Below, one piece after another: positions 19,538 through 31,316 of a DNA stretch of 64,000 nucleotides. Source of the stretch: Kribbella jejuensis (GTDB lineage: Bacteria > Actinomycetota > Actinomycetes > Propionibacteriales > Kribbellaceae); contig NZ_VFMM01000002.1 in the NCBI RefSeq assembly GCF_006715085.1, forward strand, positions 620,001-684,000, read 5' to 3'. The first letter of the stretch is position 1, and the number at the start of each line of letters is the position of its first letter. Under the pieces are notes generated by a model that did no database searches, was not told where the DNA came from, and was given only the letters and a program-made list of their open reading frames with translations. The translations under genes were made by a program, and so were the position numbers.

Positions 19538-20236
19538 GTGGCAGACGGTAACCGGACGATGCGGGGCCGCATCCTCATCGTCGACGACGACACCGCGTTG
19601 TCGGAGATGCTCAGCATCGTGCTGCGCAACGAGGGCTACGACACCTATCTGTGCGCGACCGGTGACAAGGCGGTACCGGCGTTCCGCGAGTTCAAGCCGG
19701 ACCTGCTGCTGCTCGACCTGATGCTGCCCGGGATGGACGGCATCGACGTCTGCCGGGCGATCCGGGCCGAGTCCGGCGTACCGATCGTGATGCTGACCGC
19801 CAAGAGCGACACCGTGGACGTGGTGCTCGGGCTGGAGTCGGGCGCCGACGACTACGTGGTGAAGCCGTTCAAGCCCAAGGAGCTGGTGGCCCGGATCCGG
19901 GCCCGGCTGCGCCGGATGGACGAGCCCGGCCCGGAGTCGCTGACCATCGGCGATCTGACCATCGACGTGGCCGGCCACTCGGTGAAGCGGGCCGGCGAGA
20001 CCATCCAGTTGACGCCGCTGGAGTTCGACCTGCTCGTCTGCCTGGCGTCGAAGCCCTGGCAGGTGTTCACCCGCGAGGTGCTGCTGGAGCAGGTCTGGGG
20101 CTACCGGCACGCGGCCGACACCCGGCTGGTCAACGTGCACGTCCAGCGGCTGCGCTCCAAGATCGAGAAGGACCCTGAGCACCCGGAGATCGTCGTCACG
20201 GTCCGCGGTGTCGGATACAAGGCTGGTGCGGACTGA
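19538..20236 (+). CDS. mtrA: Two-component response regulator MtrA
   Basis: This is the OmpR-family response regulator of the MtrAB system, which in actinobacteria controls cell-wall hydrolases, division and, in filamentous species, development. The receiver domain has ILIVDDD and the phosphorylated aspartate in LLLLDLMLPGMDG (D60), then VMLTAKSDTVDVVLGLESGADDY and KPFKPKELVARI. The C-terminal winged helix ends TVRGVGYKAG. I use GTG 19538, eight bases after AAGGAG; ATG 19532 is the alternative and is too close to the site. mtrB follows after 29 bp. Confidence 0.95.
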   Translation: MADGNRTMRGRILIVDDDTALSEMLSIVLRNEGYDTYLCATGDKAVPAFREFKPDLLLLDLMLPGMDGIDVCRAIRAESGVPIVMLTAKSDTVDVVLGLESGADDYVVKPFKPKELVARIRARLRRMDEPGPESLTIGDLTIDVAGHSVKRAGETIQLTPLEFDLLVCLASKPWQVFTREVLLEQVWGYRHAADTRLVNVHVQRLRSKIEKDPEHPEIVVTVRGVGYKAGAD

Positions 20237-20265
20237 TCGAGTACGGTCGCGGCCAAGAGCCGCAG

Positions 20266-22199
20266 GTGGCCTCCGGCGACACCCCGGTCGAGCCGGTGGC
20301 CGAGTCCGCCCACACCACCTCCCGGGGCACGTCTCAGGGCACACCGCAGGGCACGTCGCACAGCACCGCGCAGCCGGGCCCGCCCGCGCACCAGGTGGCC
20401 GAGTCCCGCGGCACCGAGATCGAGCTGACGGCGGCCACGGCGGACTGGTCTGCCCAGCCGAAGCCACTGTGGCGCACGCATCCCAAGCACTGGCCGGACA
20501 TCTGGCGGCGCTCCATCCAGGCCCGGATCGTCACCGGCACCCTGCTGATGTCGACGCTGGTACTGATCCTGGTTGGCTGGGTGATGATGAGTCAGGTCAC
20601 CGACGGTGTCCTGGAGTCCCGCCGTACCAGCGCCCAGGCCGAGGTTCGGGCGCAGCTGCAGCAGCTGTCCGCCTCGATCGACGCGGCGAACCGCAACACG
20701 GTCAACCAGCAGCTCTCCGAGCTGGTCCTCGGCACCAACCGCCCAGGCCTGTACGACGTACTGCTGGTGCCGACCGATCAGGCCGCGTCCAACGCGATCC
20801 GCTACACCGGCCTGGTCGACAGTGAACGGTCAACCAGCAGCTCTCCGAGCTGGTCCTCGGCACCAACCGCCCAGGCCTGTACGACGTACTGCTGGTGCCG
20901 ACCGATCAGGCCGCGTCCAACGCGATCCGCTACACCGGCCTGGTCGACAGTGACTCGATCCCGCAGGCGCTGGCGTCCTCCGTGGTCAGCGACGGCGACA
21001 AGCTGTGGGACACCTACACCCGGATCAACTACCGGGACAGCCCGAGCGTCCCGGGACTGGTGATCGGCTCCCAGATCCGGATCGACTCCACCGGGGACAA
21101 GTACTCCATCTACTTCCTGTTCCCGCTCACAGCGCAGCAGGAGACCCTGGACGTCGTCCAGCGCGCCCTGGTGACCGCGGGCCTGCTGCTGATCGTTCTT
21201 CTCGGCGCTATCGCCTGGCTGGTCACCCGGCAGGTGGTCACGCCCGTGCGGATGGCCCGGCGGATCGCCGAGCGGCTGGCCGCCGGCAAGCTCGAGGAGC
21301 GGATGCAGGTCCGCGGTACCGACGACCTGGCCCGCCTGGCGCTGTCCTTCAACAAGATGGCCTCCAACCTGCAGCGGCAGATCCGCCGGCTCGAGGAGTT
21401 GTCCCGGCTGCAGCGGCGGTTCGTGTCGGACGTGTCGCACGAGCTGCGGACGCCGCTCACCACGGTCCGGATGGCCGCCGACCTGCTGCACGAGACCCGC
21501 GACCAGTTCGACCCGATCAGCCGCCGCTCGGTCGAGCTGCTGCAGAACGAGCTCAACCGGTTCGAGGAGCTGCTCGCGGACCTGCTGGAGATCAGCCGCT
21601 TCGACGCCGGCGCGGCCGCCCTCGACCTGGAGGACGTCGATCTGCGCGACATCGTCAACCGCGTACTGGAGAACCACGAGACGCTGCTCGAACGCAAGGG
21701 CTGCCCGGTCGAGCTGGACATGCCGGCTCCGTGCCGGGCGAACGTCGACTCGCGCCGGATCGAGCGGATCCTGCGGAACCTGATCGGCAACGCGATCGAG
21801 CACAGCGAGGGCCTGCCGATCAGGATCAGCACGGCCTTCGACGACGACGCGGCCGCCGTCGCGGTCCGCGACCACGGCGTCGGCTTCCGCGCCGAGGAGG
21901 CCGAGATGGTGTTCAGCCGGTTCTGGCGGGCCGACCCGGCCCGGGCCCGGACCACCGGCGGCACCGGCCTCGGGCTGTCGATCGCGCTCGAGGACGCCCG
22001 GCTGCACGGCGGCCGGCTGGACGCCTGGGGCTCGCCCGGCGAGGGCGCGTACTTCCGGCTGACGCTGCCGCGCCGCCCGGACGTGGCGCTCACCGGTTCG
22101 CCGCTGCCGCCCCGGCCGCCGGACGCCGCCCGGGTGATCACCGAGCTCGTCGACGTCGGCGCGCCGTACCAGAAACTGAACGGTGGTGAGGACCGGTGA
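20266..22199 (+). pseudogene. mtrB: Sensor histidine kinase mtrB, frameshifted by a 128-bp tandem duplication
   Basis: The N-terminal part (GTG 20266) has a long cytoplasmic stretch, a first membrane helix (LLMSTLVLILVGWVMMSQV) and the start of the sensor domain. After the first copy of the duplication the frame is lost and stops at 21063. The rest, open from the second copy to TGA 22197-22199, has the second helix (ALVTAGLLLIVLLGAIAWL), a HAMP domain, the phospho-accepting VSDVSHELRTPLTTVR and an ATPase domain ending GTGLGLSIALEDARLHGG. Deleting one 128-bp copy gives a continuous 601-residue MtrB. The last bases overlap lpqB (GTGA). As given the kinase cannot be made whole; an internal GTG at 20895 could yield a form lacking the first helix. 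It may equally be an assembly artefact. Confidence 0.9.
20698..20953 (+). repeat. Exact 128-bp tandem duplication inside mtrB
   Basis: Bases 20698-20825 and 20826-20953 are identical at every position by direct comparison. The unit is 128 bp, two more than a multiple of three, so it shifts the frame. The flanks differ immediately outside the copies (C versus A upstream, A versus C downstream), so there is no partial third copy. Confidence 0.97.
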
Positions 22200-23965
22200 G
22201 GCGCCGGCTCCTGCTGGTGCTGGTCTCGGTGGCGATGCTGGCCGGTTGTGCGGCCGTGCCGACCAAGGGCACCATCCGCAGCGGCGACCGCGCCGGGCAG
22301 GCGCCCGACCTGGGCGGCGTCGGCGTCGAGGCGAAGCCGCCGCGGCCGAACGTCGGTGACATGGCCATCGTCAACGGCTTCCTCGAGGCGATGTCGGACT
22401 CCCAGGCCTACGACGTGGCCCGCCAGTACATGACCCCGGAAGCGGCCGGCGCCTGGAAGCCGGAGAAGCAGACGGTCGTGTACGACCAGCAACCCGACTC
22501 GCTGACCCGCAAGGGCAACGGGATCCAGCTGTCCGCGACGATGATCGCCACCATCGACGAGCGCGGCGAGTGGATCCCGGCGCCGCCGAACGCGAAGGCC
22601 GACTTCTTCTTCAAGCTCAAGAAGGTCAACGACCAGCTGCGCGTCGACTCGGCGCCGCCGGGCGCCTATCTGGGCAGCAACCAGGTCGATCTGAAGCTCG
22701 CTCCCCGCGACCTGTACTTCCTCAACCCGGACCGCAACATGCTCGTCCCGGACCCGGTCTACCTCCCGCAGACCCTGCCGTCCGGCCAGGCCGCGACACA
22801 GCTCATCCAGGAACTGCTGAAGGGCCCGACCAGCCGGCTCGGCAACGGTGTGGTCTCCGCGGCGCCTCCAGGCACCGAGGTACAGGTCTCGGTACCGGTG
22901 GACCTCGGCGTGGCGACCGTTGCGCTCAACGACACCGCGGGCTCGCTCCGGGACCCGGACCGGCGGCTGCTGGCGGCACAGATCGTCTGGACGCTCAACC
23001 AGCTCAACCTGCGGGCCAAGATCACCGTCGGCGGTGCGCCGCTGCTGCCGGACGATCCGGACGTGCTGCCGTTCGCCACCTTCACCGCGTTCGACCCGCA
23101 GGTGCCGGGGACCTCCATGACCCGGCTGTACGGGCTGATGAACGACCTGCCGCAGCGGATCGTCGGCCTGGACGGCTCCACCAACGTGGAGGCCCAGGTC
23201 GTCAACAACGGCCCGCTGGCCGGCAAGAAGGCCCAGTCGTTCGCTGTCACGCCCCGAGGCGACGCCGGCGCGATCGTCACACTCGACGGGCACGACGTTG
23301 TCTACGGGCTCCTGGACCCGACCGGGAAGGACGACAAGGATGGGTCCTTCAAGGTCGAGGGCAAGACGCTGCCGCCCAGCTACGACTCCGAGGGCAACCT
23401 CTGGGTACTGGACCGGGCCGACACCGCGCACCCGCGGTTCCGGGTCCGCGACGCCGACGGACAGACGCTCACCCCGATCGCCACCGACTTCAAGGGCGAC
23501 ACCCCGGTGGCGCTGCGAATGGCACCCGACGGCGTGCGGGTGCTGCTGGTGATGCAGACCGCCGGCACCACGCAGAACTACGTCGAGACCGGGACCGTGC
23601 AGACCACGAACAACGGCAAGCAGCTGGTGCTCGGGGCCTTCCGGCCGCTGCGACTGCCGCTCACCAACATCTCCGACGCCGCCTGGAGCAAGCAGGGCAT
23701 CATCGTGATCGGCGCCGGCGGCTCGCCGGGCAACACCAAGCACCAGGTCTGGTCGGTGAACGCGGACGGCTCCAGCCTGCAGCTGCTGCCCGGCTCGACC
23801 CCGGACTTCACCCCCGAGCGCGTCGCCTCGAACCCGAACAAGGACACCCTGCCGGTGATCCAGGACGACGACGGCCAGATCCACTGGCTCAGCAAGGACC
23901 TCGCCTGGATCACGATGGACAGCGAGAAGAACCACCCGGTGATCGTCCCGACATACCCGGGCTGA
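22196..23965 (+). CDS. lpqB: Lipoprotein LpqB, MtrAB-associated
   Basis: The 589-residue lipoprotein starts at the GTG overlapping the mtrB stop. The signal peptide ends with the lipobox LAGC (about residues 16-19). A GerMN-like region spans roughly residues 195-300 (ATQLIQELLKGPTSRLGNGV), followed by the LpqB beta-propeller (SFAVTPRGDAGAIV, VALRMAPDGVRVLLVM). LpqB interacts with the extracellular domain of MtrB and modulates MtrA signalling in mycobacteria and streptomycetes. It ends three bases before a strong terminator that closes the mtrA-mtrB-lpqB operon. Confidence 0.95.
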   Translation: MRRRLLLVLVSVAMLAGCAAVPTKGTIRSGDRAGQAPDLGGVGVEAKPPRPNVGDMAIVNGFLEAMSDSQAYDVARQYMTPEAAGAWKPEKQTVVYDQQPDSLTRKGNGIQLSATMIATIDERGEWIPAPPNAKADFFFKLKKVNDQLRVDSAPPGAYLGSNQVDLKLAPRDLYFLNPDRNMLVPDPVYLPQTLPSGQAATQLIQELLKGPTSRLGNGVVSAAPPGTEVQVSVPVDLGVATVALNDTAGSLRDPDRRLLAAQIVWTLNQLNLRAKITVGGAPLLPDDPDVLPFATFTAFDPQVPGTSMTRLYGLMNDLPQRIVGLDGSTNVEAQVVNNGPLAGKKAQSFAVTPRGDAGAIVTLDGHDVVYGLLDPTGKDDKDGSFKVEGKTLPPSYDSEGNLWVLDRADTAHPRFRVRDADGQTLTPIATDFKGDTPVALRMAPDGVRVLLVMQTAGTTQNYVETGTVQTTNNGKQLVLGAFRPLRLPLTNISDAAWSKQGIIVIGAGGSPGNTKHQVWSVNADGSSLQLLPGSTPDFTPERVASNPNKDTLPVIQDDDGQIHWLSKDLAWITMDSEKNHPVIVPTYPG

Positions 23966-23967
23966 GT

Positions 23968-23993
23968 AAGAGGTCCCGCTCGCGGGACCTCTT
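23968..23993 (+). terminator. Intrinsic terminator after lpqB
   Basis: An 11-bp perfect stem (AAGAGGTCCCG with CGGGACCTCTT) encloses a four-base CTCG loop immediately after the lpqB stop. Only a short T run follows. Confidence 0.85.
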
Positions 23994-24053
23994 GTCCACA
24001 GGCACCCGGTCGCGCGGTTGCGTGCCGGGGGCCGGTTCGGCGACGGTGGCCCG

Positions 24054-24737
24054 ATGTGGGGCGGCTTCGTCGATCTGGTGCTGGGCGGGCGGTGCGCCGG
24101 GTGCGAGCGGCCCGGTGTCACTCTCTGTGGTGGTTGCCGTCGGCTACTGATCGGAGCGACTCCGTTCCGTGCATGGCCGGACCCCCGACCGCCGGGGCTG
24201 GCGCCCCCGACGGCCGCCGCGCCGTACGCCGGGGAGCTCCGCCGGCTGATCGTGGCGCACAAGGAGAACGCCCGGTACACCTTGGCCGGGCCGCTCGGCC
24301 GCATGCTCGCGGACGCCGTCCGGACCGCGCTCGGGGAGCGGCGGGCGATCTGGCTGTGTCCGGTTCCGTCGCCGCGAGCAACAGTGCGGCGGCGCGGTCA
24401 CGATCCGCTCGGACGCATTACGAAGGCTGCCGTCAGATCCCTGCGCAGACAGGGAATCGACGCGCGGACGGCGCCTGCGCTGCGGGTCGTCCGGCGGCCC
24501 GACGACCAGGCCGGGCTGTCCGCGCAACGCCGTACCGCCAATCTGGCCGGGGCGTTCGGGGTGCGTTCGCGCTGGGCTGAAACGCTGATCGATCAACCGG
24601 TCCTGCTGGTCGACGACGTGATCACCACCGGTTCCACGCTGGCCGAGGCGTGCCGCGCCTTGGAATCGGCGGGAATCGGAGTGCTCGGATGCGCCGTCGT
24701 GGCCGCCACCGCCCGGCAGCGGGTGTCTGGTTCATGA
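24054..24737 (+). CDS. ComF family phosphoribosyltransferase-like protein
   Basis: The 227-residue protein has an N-terminal zinc-ribbon-like cluster of four cysteines (CAGCERPGVTLCGGC) and a phosphoribosyltransferase fold with the PRPP-binding signature VLLVDDVITTGSTL. ComF proteins assist DNA uptake in competent bacteria; in actinobacteria this gene sits between lpqB and hpf with no known role. I use ATG 24054; a TTG at 24018 would add twelve residues. The 217 bp between its stop and hpf contain no ORF; they hold a possible -10 (TAGCGT near 24770) but nothing firmer. Confidence 0.9.
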   Translation: MWGGFVDLVLGGRCAGCERPGVTLCGGCRRLLIGATPFRAWPDPRPPGLAPPTAAAPYAGELRRLIVAHKENARYTLAGPLGRMLADAVRTALGERRAIWLCPVPSPRATVRRRGHDPLGRITKAAVRSLRRQGIDARTAPALRVVRRPDDQAGLSAQRRTANLAGAFGVRSRWAETLIDQPVLLVDDVITTGSTLAEACRALESAGIGVLGCAVVAATARQRVSGS

Positions 24738-24954
24738 GAACTTCCCTACCGGTTTTCGCCGAAGCCGACTAGCGTTGGCCTATGACACCCGCTAGGGCTT
24801 GTCGGGCAGTGGAGTGGTGGAGGACCGGATCAGCCGGCTTCCTCGCCACCGGGTCCGACGGGTTCGACAGCGGGTGTTCTCGTTTCGGGACCCGTCAGCA
24901 CGAGTACGGGGGTCCGGACACGTAAAAAGAAGTCGCCGATCGATGGAGGTTTCC

Positions 24955-25578
24955 GTGGACGTCGTTGTCAAGGGTCATCACTGCGAGGTCAGTGACCGCT
25001 TCCGGCAGTACGTCGAGGAAAAACTCGAGCGGATCGAGAAGGTCGATCACCGGGTACTGCGCTGCGAAGTGGAAGTCAGTCAGGAGAAGAACCCGCGACA
25101 GCACGATCGGGCGATGCGTGTCGAGCTCACCATGTACACCAAGGGTCCGGTGGTCCGCGCGGAGGCGTGCGGGGAGACCAAGCAGGCGGCGTTCGACGTC
25201 TGCCTGGACCGGCTCCGGTCCCAGGTCCGCAAGGCGGCCGACCGGCGCCGGGTGCACCGGGGTGAGCGCGCGCCGGAAGGCCTGCGGCACGTGAACGCGA
25301 AGCAGCCGCTCAATGGCACAGCCGTAGTGGAGGAACCAGTCGCCGAGGACGAGGTGGCGACGCACAAGTACGGATCCCTCACGGTCACCGGCGACGGTCC
25401 GCTGGTGATGCGCGAGAAGACCCACTCCGCCAAGCCGATGACCCTGGACCAGGCTCTGTACGAGCTCGAACTGGTCGGGCACGACTTCTACCTGTTCGTC
25501 GACGCCGACGAGAACCAGCCGAGCGTGGTCTACCGCCGTCGCGGCTACGACTACGGCGTGATCCGGCTGACCGTCTGA
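24955..25578 (+). CDS. hpf: Ribosome hibernation-promoting factor, long form
   Basis: The 207-residue product dimerises 70S ribosomes in stationary phase or stress. The N-terminal S30AE domain (VVVKGHHCEVSDRFRQYVEEKL) is followed by a linker and a C-terminal dimerisation domain (KPMTLDQALYELELVGHDFYLFVDAD...SVVYRRRGYDYGVIRL), which identifies the long form. GTG 24955 is chosen because GGAGG lies five bases upstream; the ATG at 24943 would overlap that site. It lies upstream of secA, as in other actinobacteria, but here separated by a YcaQ-like gene and a palindrome. Confidence 0.94.
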   Translation: MDVVVKGHHCEVSDRFRQYVEEKLERIEKVDHRVLRCEVEVSQEKNPRQHDRAMRVELTMYTKGPVVRAEACGETKQAAFDVCLDRLRSQVRKAADRRRVHRGERAPEGLRHVNAKQPLNGTAVVEEPVAEDEVATHKYGSLTVTGDGPLVMREKTHSAKPMTLDQALYELELVGHDFYLFVDADENQPSVVYRRRGYDYGVIRLTV

Positions 25579-25597
25579 GCCCTCGGGAGGAGCACAC

Positions 25598-25642
25598 GCG
25601 AACGGGCCGGGCGGCCGTCCGACGGTCGCCCGGCCCGTTCGC
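25598..25642 (+). terminator. GC-rich hairpin terminator after hpf
   Basis: GCGAACGGGCCGGGCG (25598-25613) pairs perfectly with CGCCCGGCCCGTTCGC (25627-25642). The 13-base loop holds a further short stem (GCCGTC with GACGGT). There is no T tract, as is usual in high-GC actinobacteria. Confidence 0.82.
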
Positions 25643-25689
25643 TGCTCCGGCGTCCGCGTTCTGTCGGTGGGTACCGGCAGAATCGCGGT

Positions 25690-26901
25690 ATGGCTACAGA
25701 GGTGCTGTCGACGGCTCAGGCGCGCCGGGTGGCGCTCGCGGCGCAGGGATTCATGGACCCACGGCCGAAGGGTGTCCCGGATGCGCGGTCGCTGGCGCGG
25801 GTGCTCGGCCGGATCGGGCTGATCCAGATCGACTCGGTCAACGTGCTGAGCCGCGCGCAGTACCTCCCGCTCTACTCCCGCCTCGGGCCGTACCCGCGTG
25901 ACCTGCTCGACCGCGCCGCCGGCAAGGCCCCGCGCCGCCTGGTCGAGTACTGGGCGCACGAGGCGTCGCTGATCCCGGTCGAGACCCACCCGCTGATGCG
26001 CTGGCGAATGGCCCGCGCCACCACCGAGGCGTGGGGCGGCCCGCGGTCGATCGCCAAGGAGCGGCCGGACCTGCTCAAGCAGGTGCTCGCCGACGTGCAG
26101 GCCCACGGCCCGCTGACCGCCCGCGAGATCGACGACGACGTCGAGCGCACCAAGGACCATTGGGGCTGGAACTGGTCGGACGTCAAGCGGGCGCTGGAGT
26201 TCCTCTTCTTCGCCGGGGAGATCACCGTCGCCCGGCGCAACCAGCAGTTCGAGCGGATGTACGACGTACCCGAGCGGGTGCTGCCCCGGTCGGTGCTCGA
26301 CACGCCGACGCCGACGCTCGACGAGGCGCACCGCGGGCTGGTGTCGATCGCGGCTCGCGCACACGGGGTGGCGACCGCGCAGTGCCTGCGGGACTACTTC
26401 CGGACCGCGCCGGAGCCGACGCTGCAGGCGATCGCCGAGCTGGTCGAGGAGGGCGAGCTGCTCCCGGTCCGGATCGACGGCTGGAAGCGCCCGGCGTACC
26501 TGCACAAGGACGCCCGGCTGCCGCGCCGGGTGAACGCCCGCGCGCTGGTCAGCCCGTTCGACTCGCTGGTGTTCGAGCGGACCCGGACCGAGGTGCTGTT
26601 CGACTTCCGGTACCGGATCGAGATCTACGTCCCGGCCGCGAAGCGCATCCACGGGTACTACGTGCTTCCGTTCCTGCTCGGCGACAAGCTGGTCGCCCGC
26701 GTCGACCTGAAGGCGGACCGGGTCGGTGGCGTCCTGCTCGTCCAGTCCGCGCACGCGGAGCCGAAGGCGCCGGTGGAGACCGCCGAGGAGCTGGCCGCCG
26801 AGTTGGTCCAGCTGGCCGGCTGGCTGGGGCTGGAACAGGTCCGGGTGGCAGGTGGAGGTGACCTCTCGCCAGCGCTCAGTGACGCTCTGCGTGGTTCCTG
26901 A
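25690..26901 (+). CDS. YcaQ/AlkZ-like DNA glycosylase (HTH_42 family)
   Basis: The 403-residue protein belongs to the winged-helix HTH_42 family. Its characterised members, E. coli YcaQ and streptomycete AlkZ, are glycosylases that unhook DNA crosslinks or remove bulky alkyl adducts. The catalytic motif reads QID (Q46-D48, in GLIQIDSVNVL), the Q-hydrophobic-D form of the YcaQ subgroup rather than the QxQ form of AlkZ. Other family stretches are YWAHEASLIP, LDTPTPTLDEAHRGLV and VSPFDSLVFERTRTE. CAGAAT (25678-25683) six bases before the ATG suggests a leaderless transcript. Activity is inferred from the family. Confidence 0.85.
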   Translation: MATEVLSTAQARRVALAAQGFMDPRPKGVPDARSLARVLGRIGLIQIDSVNVLSRAQYLPLYSRLGPYPRDLLDRAAGKAPRRLVEYWAHEASLIPVETHPLMRWRMARATTEAWGGPRSIAKERPDLLKQVLADVQAHGPLTAREIDDDVERTKDHWGWNWSDVKRALEFLFFAGEITVARRNQQFERMYDVPERVLPRSVLDTPTPTLDEAHRGLVSIAARAHGVATAQCLRDYFRTAPEPTLQAIAELVEEGELLPVRIDGWKRPAYLHKDARLPRRVNARALVSPFDSLVFERTRTEVLFDFRYRIEIYVPAAKRIHGYYVLPFLLGDKLVARVDLKADRVGGVLLVQSAHAEPKAPVETAEELAAELVQLAGWLGLEQVRVAGGGDLSPALSDALRGS

Positions 26902-26985
26902 CCGGGGCGGTGGGGTGGGTGGGCAGCCAATACTGAGAGCATGCTGGGAACTTTCCGCCCCGCTCGAGCGTGGGTCGGGTGGGGC

Positions 26986-27152
26986 AGGGAGGGTGTCGGG
27001 GGGACCCTGCGCCTACTGCGCGGCACTCGGCGGGCACCTCGGTGCACTGGAGGAAAGGGAACGATGCTCCGCATCGACCCCTTCCCTCCAGCACACCGAG
27101 GCACTCCGCCGAGCACCTGCTCGCTACGGCGCAGGATCCCCCGACACCCTCC
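26986..27152. repeat. 167-bp imperfect palindrome between the YcaQ-like gene and secA
   Basis: The two arms, about 83 nt each, are inverted copies with scattered mismatches and small gaps. Outer parts match as GGAGGGTGTCGGGGG and CCCCCGACACCCTCC. Inner matches include TGCGCC, CTCGGCGG, CCTCGGTG, CTGGAGG and finally CGATGC/GCATCG around a three-base centre near 27069. Transcribed, it would fold into one very long hairpin. No convincing ORF covers the 387-bp gap (26902-27288). TACGAT near 27192 could be a -10 for secA and GGAG lies before its ATG. Possible readings are a terminator, a decayed MITE-like element or a structured leader. Confidence 0.82.
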
Positions 27153-27288
27153 AAGGCACGCTGCCCGCGTGGCTTGGCACACCGGGCCCCGTACGATGGG
27201 GGACGCACGCCATCCCGGGAGGGGGCGGACGTGCCCTGTCGGCGTTCGGCCGTACCCAGGCTTCAGCAGCAAGGAGTGAACTCCCCCC

Positions 27289-30258
<2,970 letters not shown>

Positions 30259-30273
30259 CCCGCAGCACCCGAA

Positions 30274-30307
30274 ACGGCCGGCCCGCTCCTGCAGGCCGGC
30301 CGTCTTC
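30274..30307 (+). terminator. Intrinsic terminator after secA
   Basis: ACGGCCGGCC (30274-30283) pairs with GGCCGGCCGT (30294-30303) around a ten-base loop, followed by a short pyrimidine run. Confidence 0.85.
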
Positions 30308-30359
30308 CGTGTGGTGCGCGCCATGGCGGCCGGGCGCGGGCGTGTGGTGCTCTGGTGGC

Positions 30360-31316
30360 ATGTGGCTGAGTGAGCGGTTCGGGTTGACGGTTCCGGTGGT
30401 GCAGGCGCCGATGGCGAACGTGAGCGGAGGCAGGCTCACCGCTGCGGTGTCGGCCGCTGGTGGGATGGGGATGCTGGGCGCCGGGTCCGCGGTCACGGCT
30501 GAGTGGATCCGGACCGAGGGAGCGGTCGCCGCGGCGGCCGGGAAGCCGTACGGGATCGGCTTGATGGCGTGGTCGGTCGCGGATCATCCGGAGCATCTCG
30601 AGGCGGTGCTGGAGTTGCGGCCGGCGCTGGTTTCGGTGAGCTTCGGGAACTATGCGCCGTACGTCGGTCCGCTGCAGGAGGCCGGGATCACCGTCGCGAC
30701 CCAGGCGGGAACGGTGGCGGATGCCCAGGAGGCGGTGCGCGCGGGCGTCGACGTCATCGTTGCCCGGGGCGCCGAAGCCGGCGGGCACGGGCGGAACGCG
30801 GTCGGCACGCTGCCGCTGCTGCAAGCGATTCTGGACCTGACCGACGTACCGGTGCTCGCGGGCGGCGGGATCTCGGGCGCGCGCGGTCTTGCCGCGGTGC
30901 TGGCGGCGGGAGCTGTCGGCGGATGGATCGGTACGGCGTTCATCACCTGCGCCGAGGCGTTGACGAAGGAACCGGTGCGGCAGCGGATCGTCGAGGCGGA
31001 CGAGACCGACACCGTCTACGGAACCGTGTTCGACGCGGCCTCGCGAGCCGGGTGGCCGGACGAGTTCGGCGGGCGGGCGCTCCGGAACGCGTACTTCGAC
31101 ACCTGGGAAGGGCGCGAGGAGGAGCTGAAGTCCGACGACGCCGGGCACGCCGAGTACGTTGCCGGTACCGGAGCCGCCGACCCGGCCCGCGCGTCGATCT
31201 ACGCGGGCCAGGGCGTCGGAGCGATCACCGGGCAGCCGACGGCGGCCGAGGTGGTCGCCGGGTTCGCGGCGTACCGCGACTACTTGAGGATCGCCCTCAA
31301 CGACGGGTCCAGGTAG
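30360..31316 (+). CDS. Nitronate monooxygenase / 2-nitropropane dioxygenase-like flavoprotein
   Basis: The 318-residue TIM-barrel FMN enzyme has the family features VPVVQAPMANVSGG at the N-terminus, VIVARGAEAGGHGR, and the phosphate-binding VLAGGGISGARGLAAVLAAGAVGGWIGTAF. Members oxidise alkyl nitronates; others are relatives with unknown substrates, so the exact reaction is uncertain. The ATG at 30360 is preceded by TGGTGG rather than a strong Shine-Dalgarno. Its 3' end runs 37 bp into the convergent GH4 gene, so the two C-termini are encoded on opposite strands of the same DNA. Confidence 0.87.
   Translation: MWLSERFGLTVPVVQAPMANVSGGRLTAAVSAAGGMGMLGAGSAVTAEWIRTEGAVAAAAGKPYGIGLMAWSVADHPEHLEAVLELRPALVSVSFGNYAPYVGPLQEAGITVATQAGTVADAQEAVRAGVDVIVARGAEAGGHGRNAVGTLPLLQAILDLTDVPVLAGGGISGARGLAAVLAAGAVGGWIGTAFITCAEALTKEPVRQRIVEADETDTVYGTVFDAASRAGWPDEFGGRALRNAYFDTWEGREEELKSDDAGHAEYVAGTGAADPARASIYAGQGVGAITGQPTAAEVVAGFAAYRDYLRIALNDGSR

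Noticed and set aside
20895..22199. A complete separate histidine kinase starting at GTG 20895
   Set aside because: The start lies inside the second duplicated copy and the protein would lack the first membrane helix and most of the sensor domain; it is the rear part of mtrB.
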